NCBI RefSeq assembly: GCF_014648855.1
Contig: NZ_BMRX01000001.1
Location: 558,001 to 622,000 of the forward strand
DNA: 64,000 nucleotides
Direction of reading: 5' to 3'
Source: Streptomyces parvulus
GTDB lineage: Bacteria; Actinomycetota; Actinomycetes; Streptomycetales; Streptomycetaceae
The position numbers and the translations under genes are program-made. The notes under the pieces were generated by a model, which saw nothing but the letters and a program-made list of their open reading frames with translations, was not told the origin of the DNA and searched no databases. Below are positions 52,822 to 61,645 of this stretch, piece by piece. How positions within the stretch are numbered: position 1 is the stretch's first letter; each line of letters begins with the position of its first letter.

Positions 52822-53982
52822 ATGACCGCCCCCGAGAGGACCGGCAGGCCCCTCCCCTACGTCCTCCTCTCCGCCGCCGTCTCCCTGGACGGCTGCCTGG
52901 ACGACACGGGACCCGAGCGTCTGCTGCTGTCGTCCCCCGCCGACTTCGACCGGGTCGACGAGGTGCGGGCCTCGGTGGACGCGATCCTGGTCGGGGCCGG
53001 GACCATCCGGGCCGACAATCCGCGGCTGCTGGTGAACTCCGCGGAGCGGCGGGCCGCGCGGGTGGCGGCCGGCAGGCCGGAGTACCCGCTCAAGGTCACC
53101 GTCAGCGGCAGCGGGGAGCTGGACCCGGCGGCGCGCTTCTGGCACACCGGCGGGCGCAAGGTGCTGCTGACCACGGACGAGGGAGCCGGGCGGGCCCGGG
53201 GGCTGGGGATCGCCGACGACGTCGTCGTCCCGCTCGGCGGCGCCCTCGACTGGCGGGCCGCGCTGGAGTACCTGCACGACCGGTGCGGGGTGCGGCGGCT
53301 CATGGTGGAGGGGGGCGGGACCGTCCACACCCAGCTGCTCCAGCAGGAACTCGCCGACGAGCTCCAGCTCGTCCTCGCGCCGCTGCTCGTCGGCGACCCC
53401 GCGGCCCCCCGCCTCTTCGGGCCCGGCGCCTACCAGGGCGGCCGGCTGCGGCTGGTGGAGTCGCGGCGGATCGAGGACGTCGTGCTGGCCCGGTACCTGC
53501 CGACCGCGCCCGGCGCCGGCCGTCGCGTGAGCGCCGCCGACCGGCACTGGCTGGCGCTCGCCTGCGAGCTGGCGGAGCTGTGCCCGCCGTCCCGGACCGC
53601 GTTCAGCGTGGGGGCCGTCGTGGTCGCCGCCGACGGCCGCGAGCTGGCGCGGGGGCACTCGCGGGAGGGCGGCGACCCGGTCGCGCACGCCGAGGAGGCC
53701 GCCCTCGCCAAGATCGACCCCGCCGACCCGGCGCTCCCCGGCGCCACCGTGTACAGCAGCCTGGAGCCCTGCGCCCGCCGCGCCTCCCGGCCCGCGCCCT
53801 GCGCCCGGCTGATCCTCGGCGCCGGGGTGCGCCGCGTGGTCACCGCCTGGCGGGAGCCGGACACCTTCGTGCCGGGCGCGGACGGCGGCGGGGTGCTCGC
53901 CGCCGGGGGTGCCGCGGTCGTCGTACTCCCGGAGTTCGAGGAGCGGGCCAAGGCCCCGAACCGGCATCTGGACGGGGCCTGA
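52822..53982 (+). CDS. RibD-like protein with reductase and deaminase domains in swapped order
   Basis: The 386-residue protein has a RibD C-terminal (dihydrofolate-reductase-like) domain first (about 10-235: VLLSAAVSLDGCLDD, ILVGAGTIRADNPRL, MVEGGGTVHTQLL) and a cytidine-deaminase-type domain second (about 240-370: AFSVGAVVV, HAEEAAL with His/Glu, SLEPCARRASRPAPC). RibD enzymes have the opposite order, so this is a permuted fusion. The deaminase Cys pair spacing (PC then nine residues then C) is one longer than in RibD (eight) and its intervening His is absent. It may act in riboflavin-related or deazaflavin/pterin chemistry. The ATG has GGAGCACGTCCGGAC upstream, with a weakly spaced site. 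Confidence 0.82.
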   Translation: MTAPERTGRPLPYVLLSAAVSLDGCLDDTGPERLLLSSPADFDRVDEVRASVDAILVGAGTIRADNPRLLVNSAERRAARVAAGRPEYPLKVTVSGSGELDPAARFWHTGGRKVLLTTDEGAGRARGLGIADDVVVPLGGALDWRAALEYLHDRCGVRRLMVEGGGTVHTQLLQQELADELQLVLAPLLVGDPAAPRLFGPGAYQGGRLRLVESRRIEDVVLARYLPTAPGAGRRVSAADRHWLALACELAELCPPSRTAFSVGAVVVAADGRELARGHSREGGDPVAHAEEAALAKIDPADPALPGATVYSSLEPCARRASRPAPCARLILGAGVRRVVTAWREPDTFVPGADGGGVLAAGGAAVVVLPEFEERAKAPNRHLDGA

Positions 53983-54034
53983 GGGGCGTGTGTGCGCGGC
54001 ACCCGCCGGATGACGTACACTGGTGACACAACGA

Positions 54035-54108
54035 CGCGGGGTGGAGCAGCTCGGTAGCTCGCTGGGCTCATAACCCAGAGGTCGCAGGTTCAAATCCTGT
54101 CCCCGCTA
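54035..54108 (+). tRNA. initiator tRNA-fMet (anticodon CAT)
   Basis: The first acceptor pair is a C-T mismatch (CGCGGGG/CCCCGCT), and the anticodon stem ends in three G-C pairs (GGG-CTCATAA-CCC), both marks of the initiator. T loop TTCAAAT. CCA is not encoded. Confidence 0.95.
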
Positions 54109-54115
54109 CTGAAGG

Positions 54116-54151
54116 CCGAGGGCCGGAATCCGAAAGGGTTCCGGCCCTCGG
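54116..54151 (+). terminator. tRNA-fMet terminator
   Basis: A 16-bp stem starts CCGAGGGCCGGAA and closes on a GAAA tetraloop, 8 bp past the tRNA. Confidence 0.88.
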
Positions 54152-54253
54152 TGCGTTCACCCGGACGGCCCGCACCGCTCGCCGCCCGCACCCGCCCCGG
54201 GAAACCTGGAGTCCGGCACGGCAAGCGGCGCGGACAGGGGGCGCGGGAGACCA

Positions 54254-55498
54254 GTGGTGCGGCCAGGTGACGTGGAGGACGAGGGAGCGCACGCCCGAGC
54301 CGGCGGCCGGCTCCCCGGCGATCCCGTGCCCGACCCCGGTCTCGGCCTGGGCGACGAGGGACGGCCCGCGGCCCCCGCGCCGCGCCCGCGCCCCTGGCGC
54401 ACTGCCTACGGCCGGGCCCTGGTGCGCTCGCTGCCCCCGCTGCTGATCGTGATCGCCGTCCTGTACGACATCTTCACCCCGCGCTACTTCACCGCCGGCC
54501 CCCTCTACACCGCCGCGCCGCTGGTCGCCGCGCCGATCTACTCCCGGCGCGGCACGGCCCTCACCGGCGTCGCCGTGGTCGCCTCGGTGATCGGGCTCCA
54601 GGCGAGCAAGGGCGTCATCCACTACGTCGACTCCCTCACCGAGCTGATCACCATCGCGACGGTCGCCGCGCTCGCCGTCTTCGTCAACGCCTTCGTCCGC
54701 CGCACCGACGAGCGCCTCGCCACCGCCCGGGAGATCGCCGAGGCCGCCCAGCGCGCCGTGCTGCCCGAGCCGGCCGAGCGGATCGCCGGCTTCGAGATCG
54801 CGGCCAGTTACGAGGCCGCGCAGGCCGACGCCTTCATCGGCGGCGACCTGTACGCGGTGCAGGACAGCGCGCGGGGCGTCCGGCTCATCGTGGGGGACGT
54901 GCGGGGCAAGGGCATGGGGGCGGTGGCCGCCGTCGCCGTGGTGATCGGCGCCTTCCGGGAGGCCGCCGAGCAGGAGGCGACGCTGGAGGCGGTGGCGCAG
55001 CGCCTGGAGCGGGCGCTGGCGCGGGAGGGCACCCGGCGCGACGGACTCGACGCCTTCGAGGGGTTCACCACCGCCGTCCTCGCCGAACTCCCGCACGGCA
55101 CCGGGACCGTACGCATCGTCAACCGGGGCCATCCGCCGCCCCTGCTGCTCCACGGGGACGGCACCCTCGGGCCGCTGCCCGCCCGGGAGGCGGCGCTGCC
55201 GCTCGGCATGGGCGAGCTGGGCGTGTGGCCCGACCGGGCCGAGGAGACCGCCTTCCCCGGCGGGGCCACGCTGCTGCTGTACACGGACGGCCTGTCGGAG
55301 GCCCGCGACGAGCGCGGCGAGTTCTACGACCCGTACACCCGGCTGGCCGGCCGGGTCTTCCGGCATCCGGCGAAGCTGCTCGACACCCTCGCCCGCGACG
55401 TGCGCCGCCACTCCGGGGGCGGCATGGCCGACGACATGGCGCTGCTCGCCGTGCGGCGGCCACGGCGCGGCGAGCATGATCATTGTCACGAGCCGTGA
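54254..55498 (+). CDS. membrane PP2C-type serine/threonine phosphatase (SpoIIE domain)
   Basis: The 414 residues have a Pro/Arg cytoplasmic N-terminus, three helices (about 60-150), then a PP2C/SpoIIE domain (about 180-405). Metal-binding residues are intact: GGDLYAVQ, GDVRGKGMGA and DDMALLAV. Such phosphatases act on anti-anti-sigma factors in partner-switching systems. No kinase or STAS partner lies next to it. GTG 54254 has GGGAG eight bases upstream. It precedes the c-di-AMP-controlled M23 gene by about 390 bp. Confidence 0.9.
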   Translation: MVRPGDVEDEGAHARAGGRLPGDPVPDPGLGLGDEGRPAAPAPRPRPWRTAYGRALVRSLPPLLIVIAVLYDIFTPRYFTAGPLYTAAPLVAAPIYSRRGTALTGVAVVASVIGLQASKGVIHYVDSLTELITIATVAALAVFVNAFVRRTDERLATAREIAEAAQRAVLPEPAERIAGFEIAASYEAAQADAFIGGDLYAVQDSARGVRLIVGDVRGKGMGAVAAVAVVIGAFREAAEQEATLEAVAQRLERALAREGTRRDGLDAFEGFTTAVLAELPHGTGTVRIVNRGHPPPLLLHGDGTLGPLPAREAALPLGMGELGVWPDRAEETAFPGGATLLLYTDGLSEARDERGEFYDPYTRLAGRVFRHPAKLLDTLARDVRRHSGGGMADDMALLAVRRPRRGEHDHCHEP

Positions 55499-55730
55499 CG
55501 AGGCGGCCTCCCTCCGCATAACGACTGACGATCCGTCAGAAAACAGTGGCGTGAAGGGGAATACCGAGCGGGGGTCAACTCGCCCGGTTTTCACCGTTCC
55601 TGAGGTGTACGTCCGGGCCGTATTCGTTAATGATCAAGAGGAACGGCTTGGAATCCGGGCCCCGGGTCTATTAACGTTCGATAACGCAGCGCGGTCGTCC
55701 CAGCCGTCACAGAAGGCGGCTCCGTGCGCA
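55499..55730. other. intergenic region before the riboswitch
   Basis: No gene is supported. A small hairpin CTGACG-ATC-CGTCAG (55525-55539) follows the phosphatase gene. Around 55669-55684 TATTAA and GATAAC are possible -10 elements for the riboswitch-controlled transcript. Confidence 0.4.
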
Positions 55731-55864
55731 CGCGCCGAATCCCGCAAGGGAACCGGGGAACCACCACATTGGGGTGAATCGGGCGTTTGACGCCGTGGCA
55801 ACACGACTGCATGCGCCCGTAGGAGACCTTCCTGCTCCGAACCCGTCAGCTAACCCGGTAGGCG
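55731..55864 (+). ncRNA. c-di-AMP riboswitch (ydaO-yuaA type)
   Basis: The leader of the M23 gene contains the conserved ydaO blocks in order: CGCGCCGAATC, AACCGGGGAACCA, TTGGGGTGAATCGGG, GTAGGAGACCTTCCTGCTCCGAAC and CAGCTAACCCGGTAGGCG. In Streptomyces this motif precedes cell-wall hydrolase genes such as rpfA, and c-di-AMP binding switches expression off. A Shine-Dalgarno (GGAAAGGAG) follows at 55872-55880. The 5' boundary is an estimate. Confidence 0.9.
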
Positions 55865-55889
55865 AAAGGAAGGAAAGGAGTACGCCCAC

Positions 55890-56927
55890 GTGGCGTCCAA
55901 CCGGCCTGCCCCCGAGGCCCCGTTCGTGCCGAACCGGTACGACTCCGACACCTTCGGCTACGAGAACAACCGCGCCGAAGAGGGCCCTTGGGAGGAGTGG
56001 AATCCCACCGCGGACTCCATCCGCCCCGTACGCGGCCGGCACCGCGTCGCCAAGCAGCGCGGCGGGCTCGCCCGCAGCTCCACCGTCCTCGGCGTAGGCG
56101 TCATCGCCGCGGTCGGCGCGGGCGGCATGGCCAGCGCGCAGACCGGCAAGCCGCCGGTCTCCATCTCCATGCCGGACCTGCCGAACGTCGGCTCGCTCAT
56201 CTCCGACGAGGAGCCGCAGCCGGAAGGGTCCACCACCCCGCTCAGCGGCATCGGCGTGACCGCCACCGCCGACACCGCCGAGGGTACCGACACCGCCGGC
56301 GCCGGCGAGTCCCTGCGGGCCCGGATCATGGCGCAGGCCGAGCAGCAGCAGGCCCAGGTCGAGACCAAGGCCGCCGCCGAGGCCGCGGCCGCCGCCGAGA
56401 AGAAGGCCGCGGAAGCCGCCGCCAAGGCGGAGAAGGAGGCCGAGGCGAAGGCCGCCGCCGCCAAGAAGAAGGCGGAGGAGGAGGCCGCGAAGAAGGCCGA
56501 GGCCGAGCGCCTGGCCAAGCTGGCCAAGCAGTTCACGCTGCCGACCTCCTCGTACACGATCTCCTCGACCTTCGGTCAGGCCGGCGCCTACTGGTCCTCC
56601 GGCCATCACACCGGCCTCGACTTCGCCGCGCCCACGGGCACCCTGCTCAAGGCCGTCCACAGCGGGACCATCACGTCCGCCGGCTGGGACGGGTCGTACG
56701 GCTACAAGACCGTGCTCACCCTGGATGACGGCACCGAGATCTGGTACGCCCACCAGTCCTCGATCAGCGTCAGCGTCGGCCAGGAGGTCACCACCGGTGA
56801 CGTCATCGGCCGCGTCGGCGCCACCGGCAACGTCACCGGCGCGCATCTCCACATGGAGGTCCACCCCGGCGGCGGCTCCGGCATCGACCCGATGGCCTGG
56901 CTGCAGAGCAAGGGCCTCACGCCCTGA
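55890..56927 (+). CDS. secreted/membrane M23 peptidase controlled by c-di-AMP riboswitch
   Basis: The 345-residue cell-wall hydrolase has a long cytoplasmic-type N-terminus, a hydrophobic segment (about 65-85), an Ala/Glu/Lys coiled coil (about 135-205) and a C-terminal M23 domain (about 210-345). Zinc ligands appear as HTGLDFAAPTG and HLHMEVHPGG. GTG 55890 follows AAAGGAG. The riboswitch leader indicates shut-off at high c-di-AMP, coordinating growth with wall cleavage. Similar proteins act in Streptomyces spore germination and growth. Confidence 0.93.
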   Translation: MASNRPAPEAPFVPNRYDSDTFGYENNRAEEGPWEEWNPTADSIRPVRGRHRVAKQRGGLARSSTVLGVGVIAAVGAGGMASAQTGKPPVSISMPDLPNVGSLISDEEPQPEGSTTPLSGIGVTATADTAEGTDTAGAGESLRARIMAQAEQQQAQVETKAAAEAAAAAEKKAAEAAAKAEKEAEAKAAAAKKKAEEEAAKKAEAERLAKLAKQFTLPTSSYTISSTFGQAGAYWSSGHHTGLDFAAPTGTLLKAVHSGTITSAGWDGSYGYKTVLTLDDGTEIWYAHQSSISVSVGQEVTTGDVIGRVGATGNVTGAHLHMEVHPGGGSGIDPMAWLQSKGLTP

Positions 56928-57025
56928 GCCACCGGCCCATCCGCCCACCCGCTGGTCCCCGGCGGTCCTGACGGCGACCCCCCGACGTCAGGGCTGCCGG
57001 TTGGCGGGGTTTTTGCGTCCGCGCC

Positions 57026-57052
57026 GGAATGACCCGATCCGGTATGTTCGTT
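57026..57052 (+). promoter_or_regulatory. possible SigR/SigH-type promoter of the aldo/keto reductase
   Basis: GGAAT at 57026-57030, 18 bp, then CGTT (57049-57052), followed by TGAC, matches the GGAAT-N18/19-GTT pattern of thiol-stress sigma factor promoters (SigR). The -10 ends 10 bp before the ATG at 57063. Confidence 0.5.
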
Positions 57053-57062
57053 GACGCTCTAC

Positions 57063-58007
57063 ATGACTTCTCTGCGCAAGCTCGGCTCCTCCGACCTCGA
57101 GGTCTTCCCGCTCGCCCTCGGCGGCAACGTCTTCGGCTGGACCGCCGACCAGGACCGCTCCTTCGCCGTCCTGGACGCCTACACGGCGGCCGGCGGCAAC
57201 TTCGTCGACACCGCCGACTCCTACTCCGCCTGGGTCGACGGCAACAGCGGCGGCGAGTCCGAGTCCGTCCTCGGCGCCTGGTTCGCGGCCCGCGGCAACC
57301 GTGACGACGTCGTCCTCGCCACCAAGGTCAGCCAGCACCCCGAGTACCCGGGCCTGTCCGCCGCGAACATCAAGGCGGCGGCCGACGCCTCGCTGCGGCG
57401 TCTGCGGACCGATCACATCGACCTCTACTACACGCACTTCGACAAGCCCGAGGTGCCGGTCGAGGAGATCGTCGGCGCGCTCGACGAGCTGGTGAGGGCG
57501 GGCAAGGTGCGGCACATCGCCGCCTCCAACATCTCCGCGGAGCGGCTCGCGGCCTCCCTGGAGTTCTCCGACCGGGAGGGCCTCGCCCGGTACGTCGCCC
57601 TCCAGCCGCACTACAACCTGGTCTCCCGCGACACCTACGAGGGTCCGCTGCGCGACCTCGCCGAGCGCTCCGGTCTCGCGGCCGTGCCGTACTACGCCCT
57701 CGCGGCCGGCTTCCTCACCGGCAAGTACCGGCCCGGCACCAGCGTAGACAGCCCGCGGGCCGGCGGTGCGGGCAAGCACCTGGAGACCGAGCGCGGCCGG
57801 CGGGTGCTCGCCGCCCTGGACGAGATCGCCGAGGCGCACGGTGCCCCCGTCGCCACGGTGGCCCTCGCCTGGCTGGCCGCTCAGCCGACCGTCGCCGCCC
57901 CGATCGCGTCGGCGCGCACGGTGGAGCAGCTGCCGGCGCTGCTGGGCGTGGGGGAATTGAGCCTCACGGACGACGAGATCGCGGCCCTGACGCGGGCGTC
58001 GGCCTGA
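57063..58007 (+). CDS. aldo/keto reductase
   Basis: The 314-residue TIM-barrel NADPH oxidoreductase has the typical catalytic Asp/Tyr region VDTADSYSAW and downstream Lys (ATKVSQHPEYPG), HFDKPEVPVEEIVGALDELVRAGKVRHIAASN and QPHYNLVSR. AKRs reduce aldehydes or ketones, including toxic carbonyls. ATG 57063 is chosen; a TTG at 57051 would add four residues. A SigR-like promoter upstream suggests induction by thiol-oxidative stress. Confidence 0.92.
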   Translation: MTSLRKLGSSDLEVFPLALGGNVFGWTADQDRSFAVLDAYTAAGGNFVDTADSYSAWVDGNSGGESESVLGAWFAARGNRDDVVLATKVSQHPEYPGLSAANIKAAADASLRRLRTDHIDLYYTHFDKPEVPVEEIVGALDELVRAGKVRHIAASNISAERLAASLEFSDREGLARYVALQPHYNLVSRDTYEGPLRDLAERSGLAAVPYYALAAGFLTGKYRPGTSVDSPRAGGAGKHLETERGRRVLAALDEIAEAHGAPVATVALAWLAAQPTVAAPIASARTVEQLPALLGVGELSLTDDEIAALTRASA

Positions 58008-58060
58008 GCGGACTCGCCTGACGGGCTCGGGGGCGCCCGGCCGTCCCCGGCCGTCCCCGG

Positions 58061-59470
58061 CTAGGGCCGGTAGGGATCCGGGGGCGCGTACGGGTGGGCG
58101 TACGGGACCTGGGGCGCCGGAGCGGAATAGGGCGACCGGGCCTGGTGGGGCGGGTGCGCCGGGTACGGGAACGGGGCCTGGTACGGCCCCGGGGGAGCGC
58201 CGCCGTAGGGGCCGTACGTCCCGTACGGGTAGGCCCAGGGCGGGGCGGTTCGGGGCACGGGCGGCGCCGTCGTCCGGGCCGCGTGGTCCAGGGCCGGGCG
58301 GGCCGCGTCCCGCCGGTGCCACAGCGCGTCCAGCATCTCCCGCTCGCGCACGCCGTAGTCGGCGCCCGCCCCGCCCCGGCGGCCGCGCCGGCGCAGGAAC
58401 GCCAGTGAGGTCGCGTACGCCTCGTACTGGGCCACCGCGCGGGCCGCCTCCTTGCCGCCGTGCCGGCGCGCGTGCTGCCGGGCGACGCGGCGGGCCCGCA
58501 TCGAGCCCAGCGCGTACGGCTCGGCGGGCGTCAGCCACCCGGCCGCCACGTAGGCGGGCAGCTCCGCGCGCACGGTGCCCAGTTCGCGCTGCCGGGTCCA
58601 GATGACCAGCCAGGTCAGCAGGCCGAAGGCGGGCACCATGAAGGCGGCGTACACGGCGTAGAAGCCCCACTCGCCGAAGGCGGCCGAACCGTTCCACAGG
58701 GCGTGCACGCCCATCGCGAGCAGCAGGCCGGACAGCGGGAGCAGGGCGCGGCGCAGGCGGTGGCGGCCGGCGGAGAGCGCGGCGGCGCCGAAGCCGATGC
58801 CGGTGAGCACGGTGAAGAGCGGGTGCGCGAACGGCGACATCACGACGCGGACGAAGAAGGTGGCCGCGGTGACCGAGGCGATGCCGCCGGAGCCGGTGAG
58901 CTGGTCGGTGCCGAAGGCGGTGCCCAGGTAGAGGATGTTCTCGGTGAAGGCGAAGCCGGTGGCGGTGACCCCCGCGATCACCACGCCGTCGACGATGCCG
59001 GTGAAGTCCCGCCTGCGGAAGAGGAAGACCAGGAGGACCGCGGCGGCCTTGGCGGACTCCTCGACGACCGGCGCTATCACCGTGGCCCCCAGGGTGTCCG
59101 CGCTCGCCGGGTCGGCGGTGGCGGTCGCTATCCATCGGGTCGCGAAGCTGTTGGCGACGATCGCTATGAGGGCCGCCGCGCAGGCGCCCCAGGAGAAGCA
59201 GAACAGCAGGTTGCGCCAGGGACCGGGGTCGACCCGGTCCAGCCAGCGGAAGGCGGCCGCCAGCAGCGGCACGGGCAGGACCGCGAGGCCGAGCCCGACC
59301 AGGAAGCCCTGGGTCCCGGTCTGTTCGCGGACCAGCGCGAGGATCACCAGGCCGGAGAGCGCGAGCAGGGTGATGAGCGCGCCGTAGCGCACCCAGGGGC
59401 GCTGCCACCAGTGCGGATGTGTACGCGGATACGCCGGCTGAGGCGTCGGACACGGGGGACTGGTGGCCAC
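58061..59470 (-). CDS. PrsW-family intramembrane metalloprotease
   Basis: The 469-residue membrane protein has about eight helices. Metal motifs are APVVEESAKAAAVLLVFLF (EE), GFAFTENILYL, SPFAHPLFTVLTG (His) and GVHALWNGSA (His). PrsW cleaves the anti-sigma factor RsiW in Bacillus. The C-terminus (about 400-469) is Pro/Tyr/Ala-rich and disordered. GTG 59470 lies 8 bp after TAGGGT, so a leaderless transcript is possible even though trmB lies just upstream. Confidence 0.9.
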   Translation of the reverse strand: MATSPPCPTPQPAYPRTHPHWWQRPWVRYGALITLLALSGLVILALVREQTGTQGFLVGLGLAVLPVPLLAAAFRWLDRVDPGPWRNLLFCFSWGACAAALIAIVANSFATRWIATATADPASADTLGATVIAPVVEESAKAAAVLLVFLFRRRDFTGIVDGVVIAGVTATGFAFTENILYLGTAFGTDQLTGSGGIASVTAATFFVRVVMSPFAHPLFTVLTGIGFGAAALSAGRHRLRRALLPLSGLLLAMGVHALWNGSAAFGEWGFYAVYAAFMVPAFGLLTWLVIWTRQRELGTVRAELPAYVAAGWLTPAEPYALGSMRARRVARQHARRHGGKEAARAVAQYEAYATSLAFLRRRGRRGGAGADYGVREREMLDALWHRRDAARPALDHAARTTAPPVPRTAPPWAYPYGTYGPYGGAPPGPYQAPFPYPAHPPHQARSPYSAPAPQVPYAHPYAPPDPYRP

Positions 59471-59480
59471 GGCATGGACC

Positions 59481-60329
59481 CTAACCGGTGGGGGGCTGCT
59501 CTTCGTGGGCGTCGCGAAGCGGTACGCGACGGAAGAGCAGGTCGTTCACCACATGTCCCTTGTCCAGTCCCTGGCCCTCGAAACGGGTCAGCGGCCGGTG
59601 CGCGGGACGCGGCGCGAAGCCGCCCCCGGGCGCCGTGTTCTCGAAGTCGGGGTGGGCCGTCAGCTCGTCGAGCATCTGCTCGGCGTACGGCTCCCAGTCG
59701 GTGGCGCAGTGCACGAGGGCGCCCGGCGCGAGCCTGGTCGCGGCCAGGGTCAGGAACTCGGCCTGGATCAGGCGCCGCTTGTGGTGGCGCGTCTTCGGCC
59801 ACGGGTCGGGGAAGTAGACGCGCAGGCCGGAGAGGGAGCCGGGGGCGAGCATCTCGCGCAGCAGGATGATCGCGTCGCCGTTGGCCACCCGGATGTTGGA
59901 CAGCCCGTGCCGCTCGGCGAGAGCGAGGAGGTTGCCCTGGCCCGGGGTGTGGACGTCCACGGCGAGGATGTTCGTGCCGGGGTCGGCCGCAGCCATCCGG
60001 GCGGTGGCCTCGCCCATGCCGAAGCCGATCTCCAGGACGACGGGGCGCGCGTCGCCGAACAGCTCGCCGAGGTCGAGGTCGCGCTGCCCGTCCACGTCCA
60101 GCCCCCACAGCGGCCACAGCCGTTGCAGCGCGTCCGCCTGTCCGGTGGTCACGCGGCTGCGCCGGGGCTGGAAGCTGCGGATCCGCCGCTCGAAGTGCGA
60201 CCCGGCGGGGTCGGCCTTCGGGCCGTCGGGGAAGCGCGGCTCGCCCTTGGCGCGGGTGTGCCGCAGGGAGGCGCCGGCATGGGCGTCGGCGGGCTGGTGG
60301 GCGTCGGAGGCCTTGGGGAGATCAGACAC
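59481..60329 (-). CDS. trmB: tRNA (guanine-N7-)-methyltransferase
   Basis: TrmB methylates N7 of G46 in tRNA using SAM. The 282 residues start MSDLPKASDAHQP (GTG 60329), chosen because GGGGGCACT precedes it. The SAM motif is LEIGFGMGEAT, followed by the family block YFPDPWPKTRHHKRR and TDWEPYAEQML. A disordered N-terminal extension (about 1-60) is longer than in E. coli. It is upstream of the PrsW-like gene and downstream of lhgO on the same strand. Confidence 0.95.
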   Translation of the reverse strand: MSDLPKASDAHQPADAHAGASLRHTRAKGEPRFPDGPKADPAGSHFERRIRSFQPRRSRVTTGQADALQRLWPLWGLDVDGQRDLDLGELFGDARPVVLEIGFGMGEATARMAAADPGTNILAVDVHTPGQGNLLALAERHGLSNIRVANGDAIILLREMLAPGSLSGLRVYFPDPWPKTRHHKRRLIQAEFLTLAATRLAPGALVHCATDWEPYAEQMLDELTAHPDFENTAPGGGFAPRPAHRPLTRFEGQGLDKGHVVNDLLFRRVPLRDAHEEQPPTG

Positions 60330-60364
60330 AGTGCCCCCGATTTTACGGCCCGCGCGTGCCGGGC

Positions 60365-61570
60365 TCATGACCCTCCCAGCAGGGCCAGCGCCCTGCGGCC
60401 CACCTCCCGGCCGATCGGCAGGGCGGCGGTGGCGGCGGGGGAGGGCGCGTTCAGCACGTGCACCGCGTGGGCGCCCTCCTTGATCAGGAAGTCGTCCACC
60501 AGCGTCCCGTCCGCCAGCACCGCCTGGGCCCGCACGCCGGCCGGCGCCGGCACCAGGTCGCTCTCCGCCACCGCCGGCAGCAGTCTGCGCACGGCGGTGG
60601 TGAAGGCGGCCTTGGACAGCGAGCGGTGCAGCTCCCCGGTCCCGTACCGCCAGTGGCGCCGGGCGATGTGCCAGGAGCCCGGCCAGGCCAGCGTCGCGGC
60701 CAGCTCGCGGGGCCGGACCACGCCCCAGCCGTAGCCCTCCCGGGCCAGCGCCGGGACCGCGTTGGGCCCGAGGTGGACGCCGCCGTCGATCCCGCGCGTC
60801 AGGTGCACCCCGAGGAAGGGGAACGCCGGGTCCGGCACCGGGTACACCAGGCTCCGCACCAGCTCGGGGCGGGCCAGCTCGTAGTACTCCCCGCGGAACG
60901 GCACGATCCGCATCCCCGGGTCGTCGCCGGTCAGGCGGGCGATCTCGTCGCAGTGCAGTCCGCCGCAGTTGACCATGACGCGGGCCCGCAGCACCTCGCC
61001 GGAGCGGGTGCGGACGGCGACGCCGGTGCCGGGGCGGCGGTCCACCTGGCGGACCTCGGCGCCGTAGCGCAGTTCGGCGCCGGAGGCGTGGGCCAGCTGC
61101 CGGGCCACGGCGACGTAGTCGCAGACGCCGGTGGTGCCGACGTGTATGGCGGCGAGGCCCCTGACCTCGGGCTCGTACTCCTGGATCTGGGCGGCGCCCA
61201 GCTCGCGCACCGGAATGCCGTTCTCCCGGCCGCGCTGGACGAGGGCGTGCAGGCGGGGCAGCTCGGCGCGGTCGGTGGCGACGATCAGCTTGCCGGTGAC
61301 GGCGTGGGCGATGCCGTACTCGGCGCAGAACTTCACCATCTCGGCGGCGCCCCGCACCGCGGAGCGCGCCTTCAGCGAGCCCGGGCGGTAGTAGACCCCG
61401 CTGTGGATGACGCCGCTGTTGCGCCCGGTCTGGTGCCGGGCCGGGCCCGGTTCCTTCTCCAGGACCGTGACCCGGGTGCCCGGGGCGGCGCGGGTGATCG
61501 CGTAGGCCGTCGACAGGCCGACGATGCCGCCACCGATCACCAGTACGTCGCAGTCGAACGCTCGTTCCAT
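60365..61570 (-). CDS. lhgO: L-2-hydroxyglutarate oxidase (FAD)
   Basis: The 401-residue FAD enzyme has the dinucleotide motif VLVIGGGIVGLSTAYA, the ARHQTGRNSGVIHSGVYYRPGS block characteristic of LhgO/YgaF and the C-terminal LNAPSPAATAALPIG. It oxidises the metabolic by-product L-2-hydroxyglutarate back to 2-oxoglutarate. ATG 61570 has GGGAGGTGG upstream. It precedes trmB by 35 bp and may be co-transcribed. Confidence 0.93.
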   Translation of the reverse strand: MERAFDCDVLVIGGGIVGLSTAYAITRAAPGTRVTVLEKEPGPARHQTGRNSGVIHSGVYYRPGSLKARSAVRGAAEMVKFCAEYGIAHAVTGKLIVATDRAELPRLHALVQRGRENGIPVRELGAAQIQEYEPEVRGLAAIHVGTTGVCDYVAVARQLAHASGAELRYGAEVRQVDRRPGTGVAVRTRSGEVLRARVMVNCGGLHCDEIARLTGDDPGMRIVPFRGEYYELARPELVRSLVYPVPDPAFPFLGVHLTRGIDGGVHLGPNAVPALAREGYGWGVVRPRELAATLAWPGSWHIARRHWRYGTGELHRSLSKAAFTTAVRRLLPAVAESDLVPAPAGVRAQAVLADGTLVDDFLIKEGAHAVHVLNAPSPAATAALPIGREVGRRALALLGGS

Positions 61571-61645
61571 TCCCGGTCCACCTCCCGGCTCCGATAGTGC
61601 ACTGCGCCACTGACAATGCCTTCAAACCCGGAAGCGGGCGGTGGA

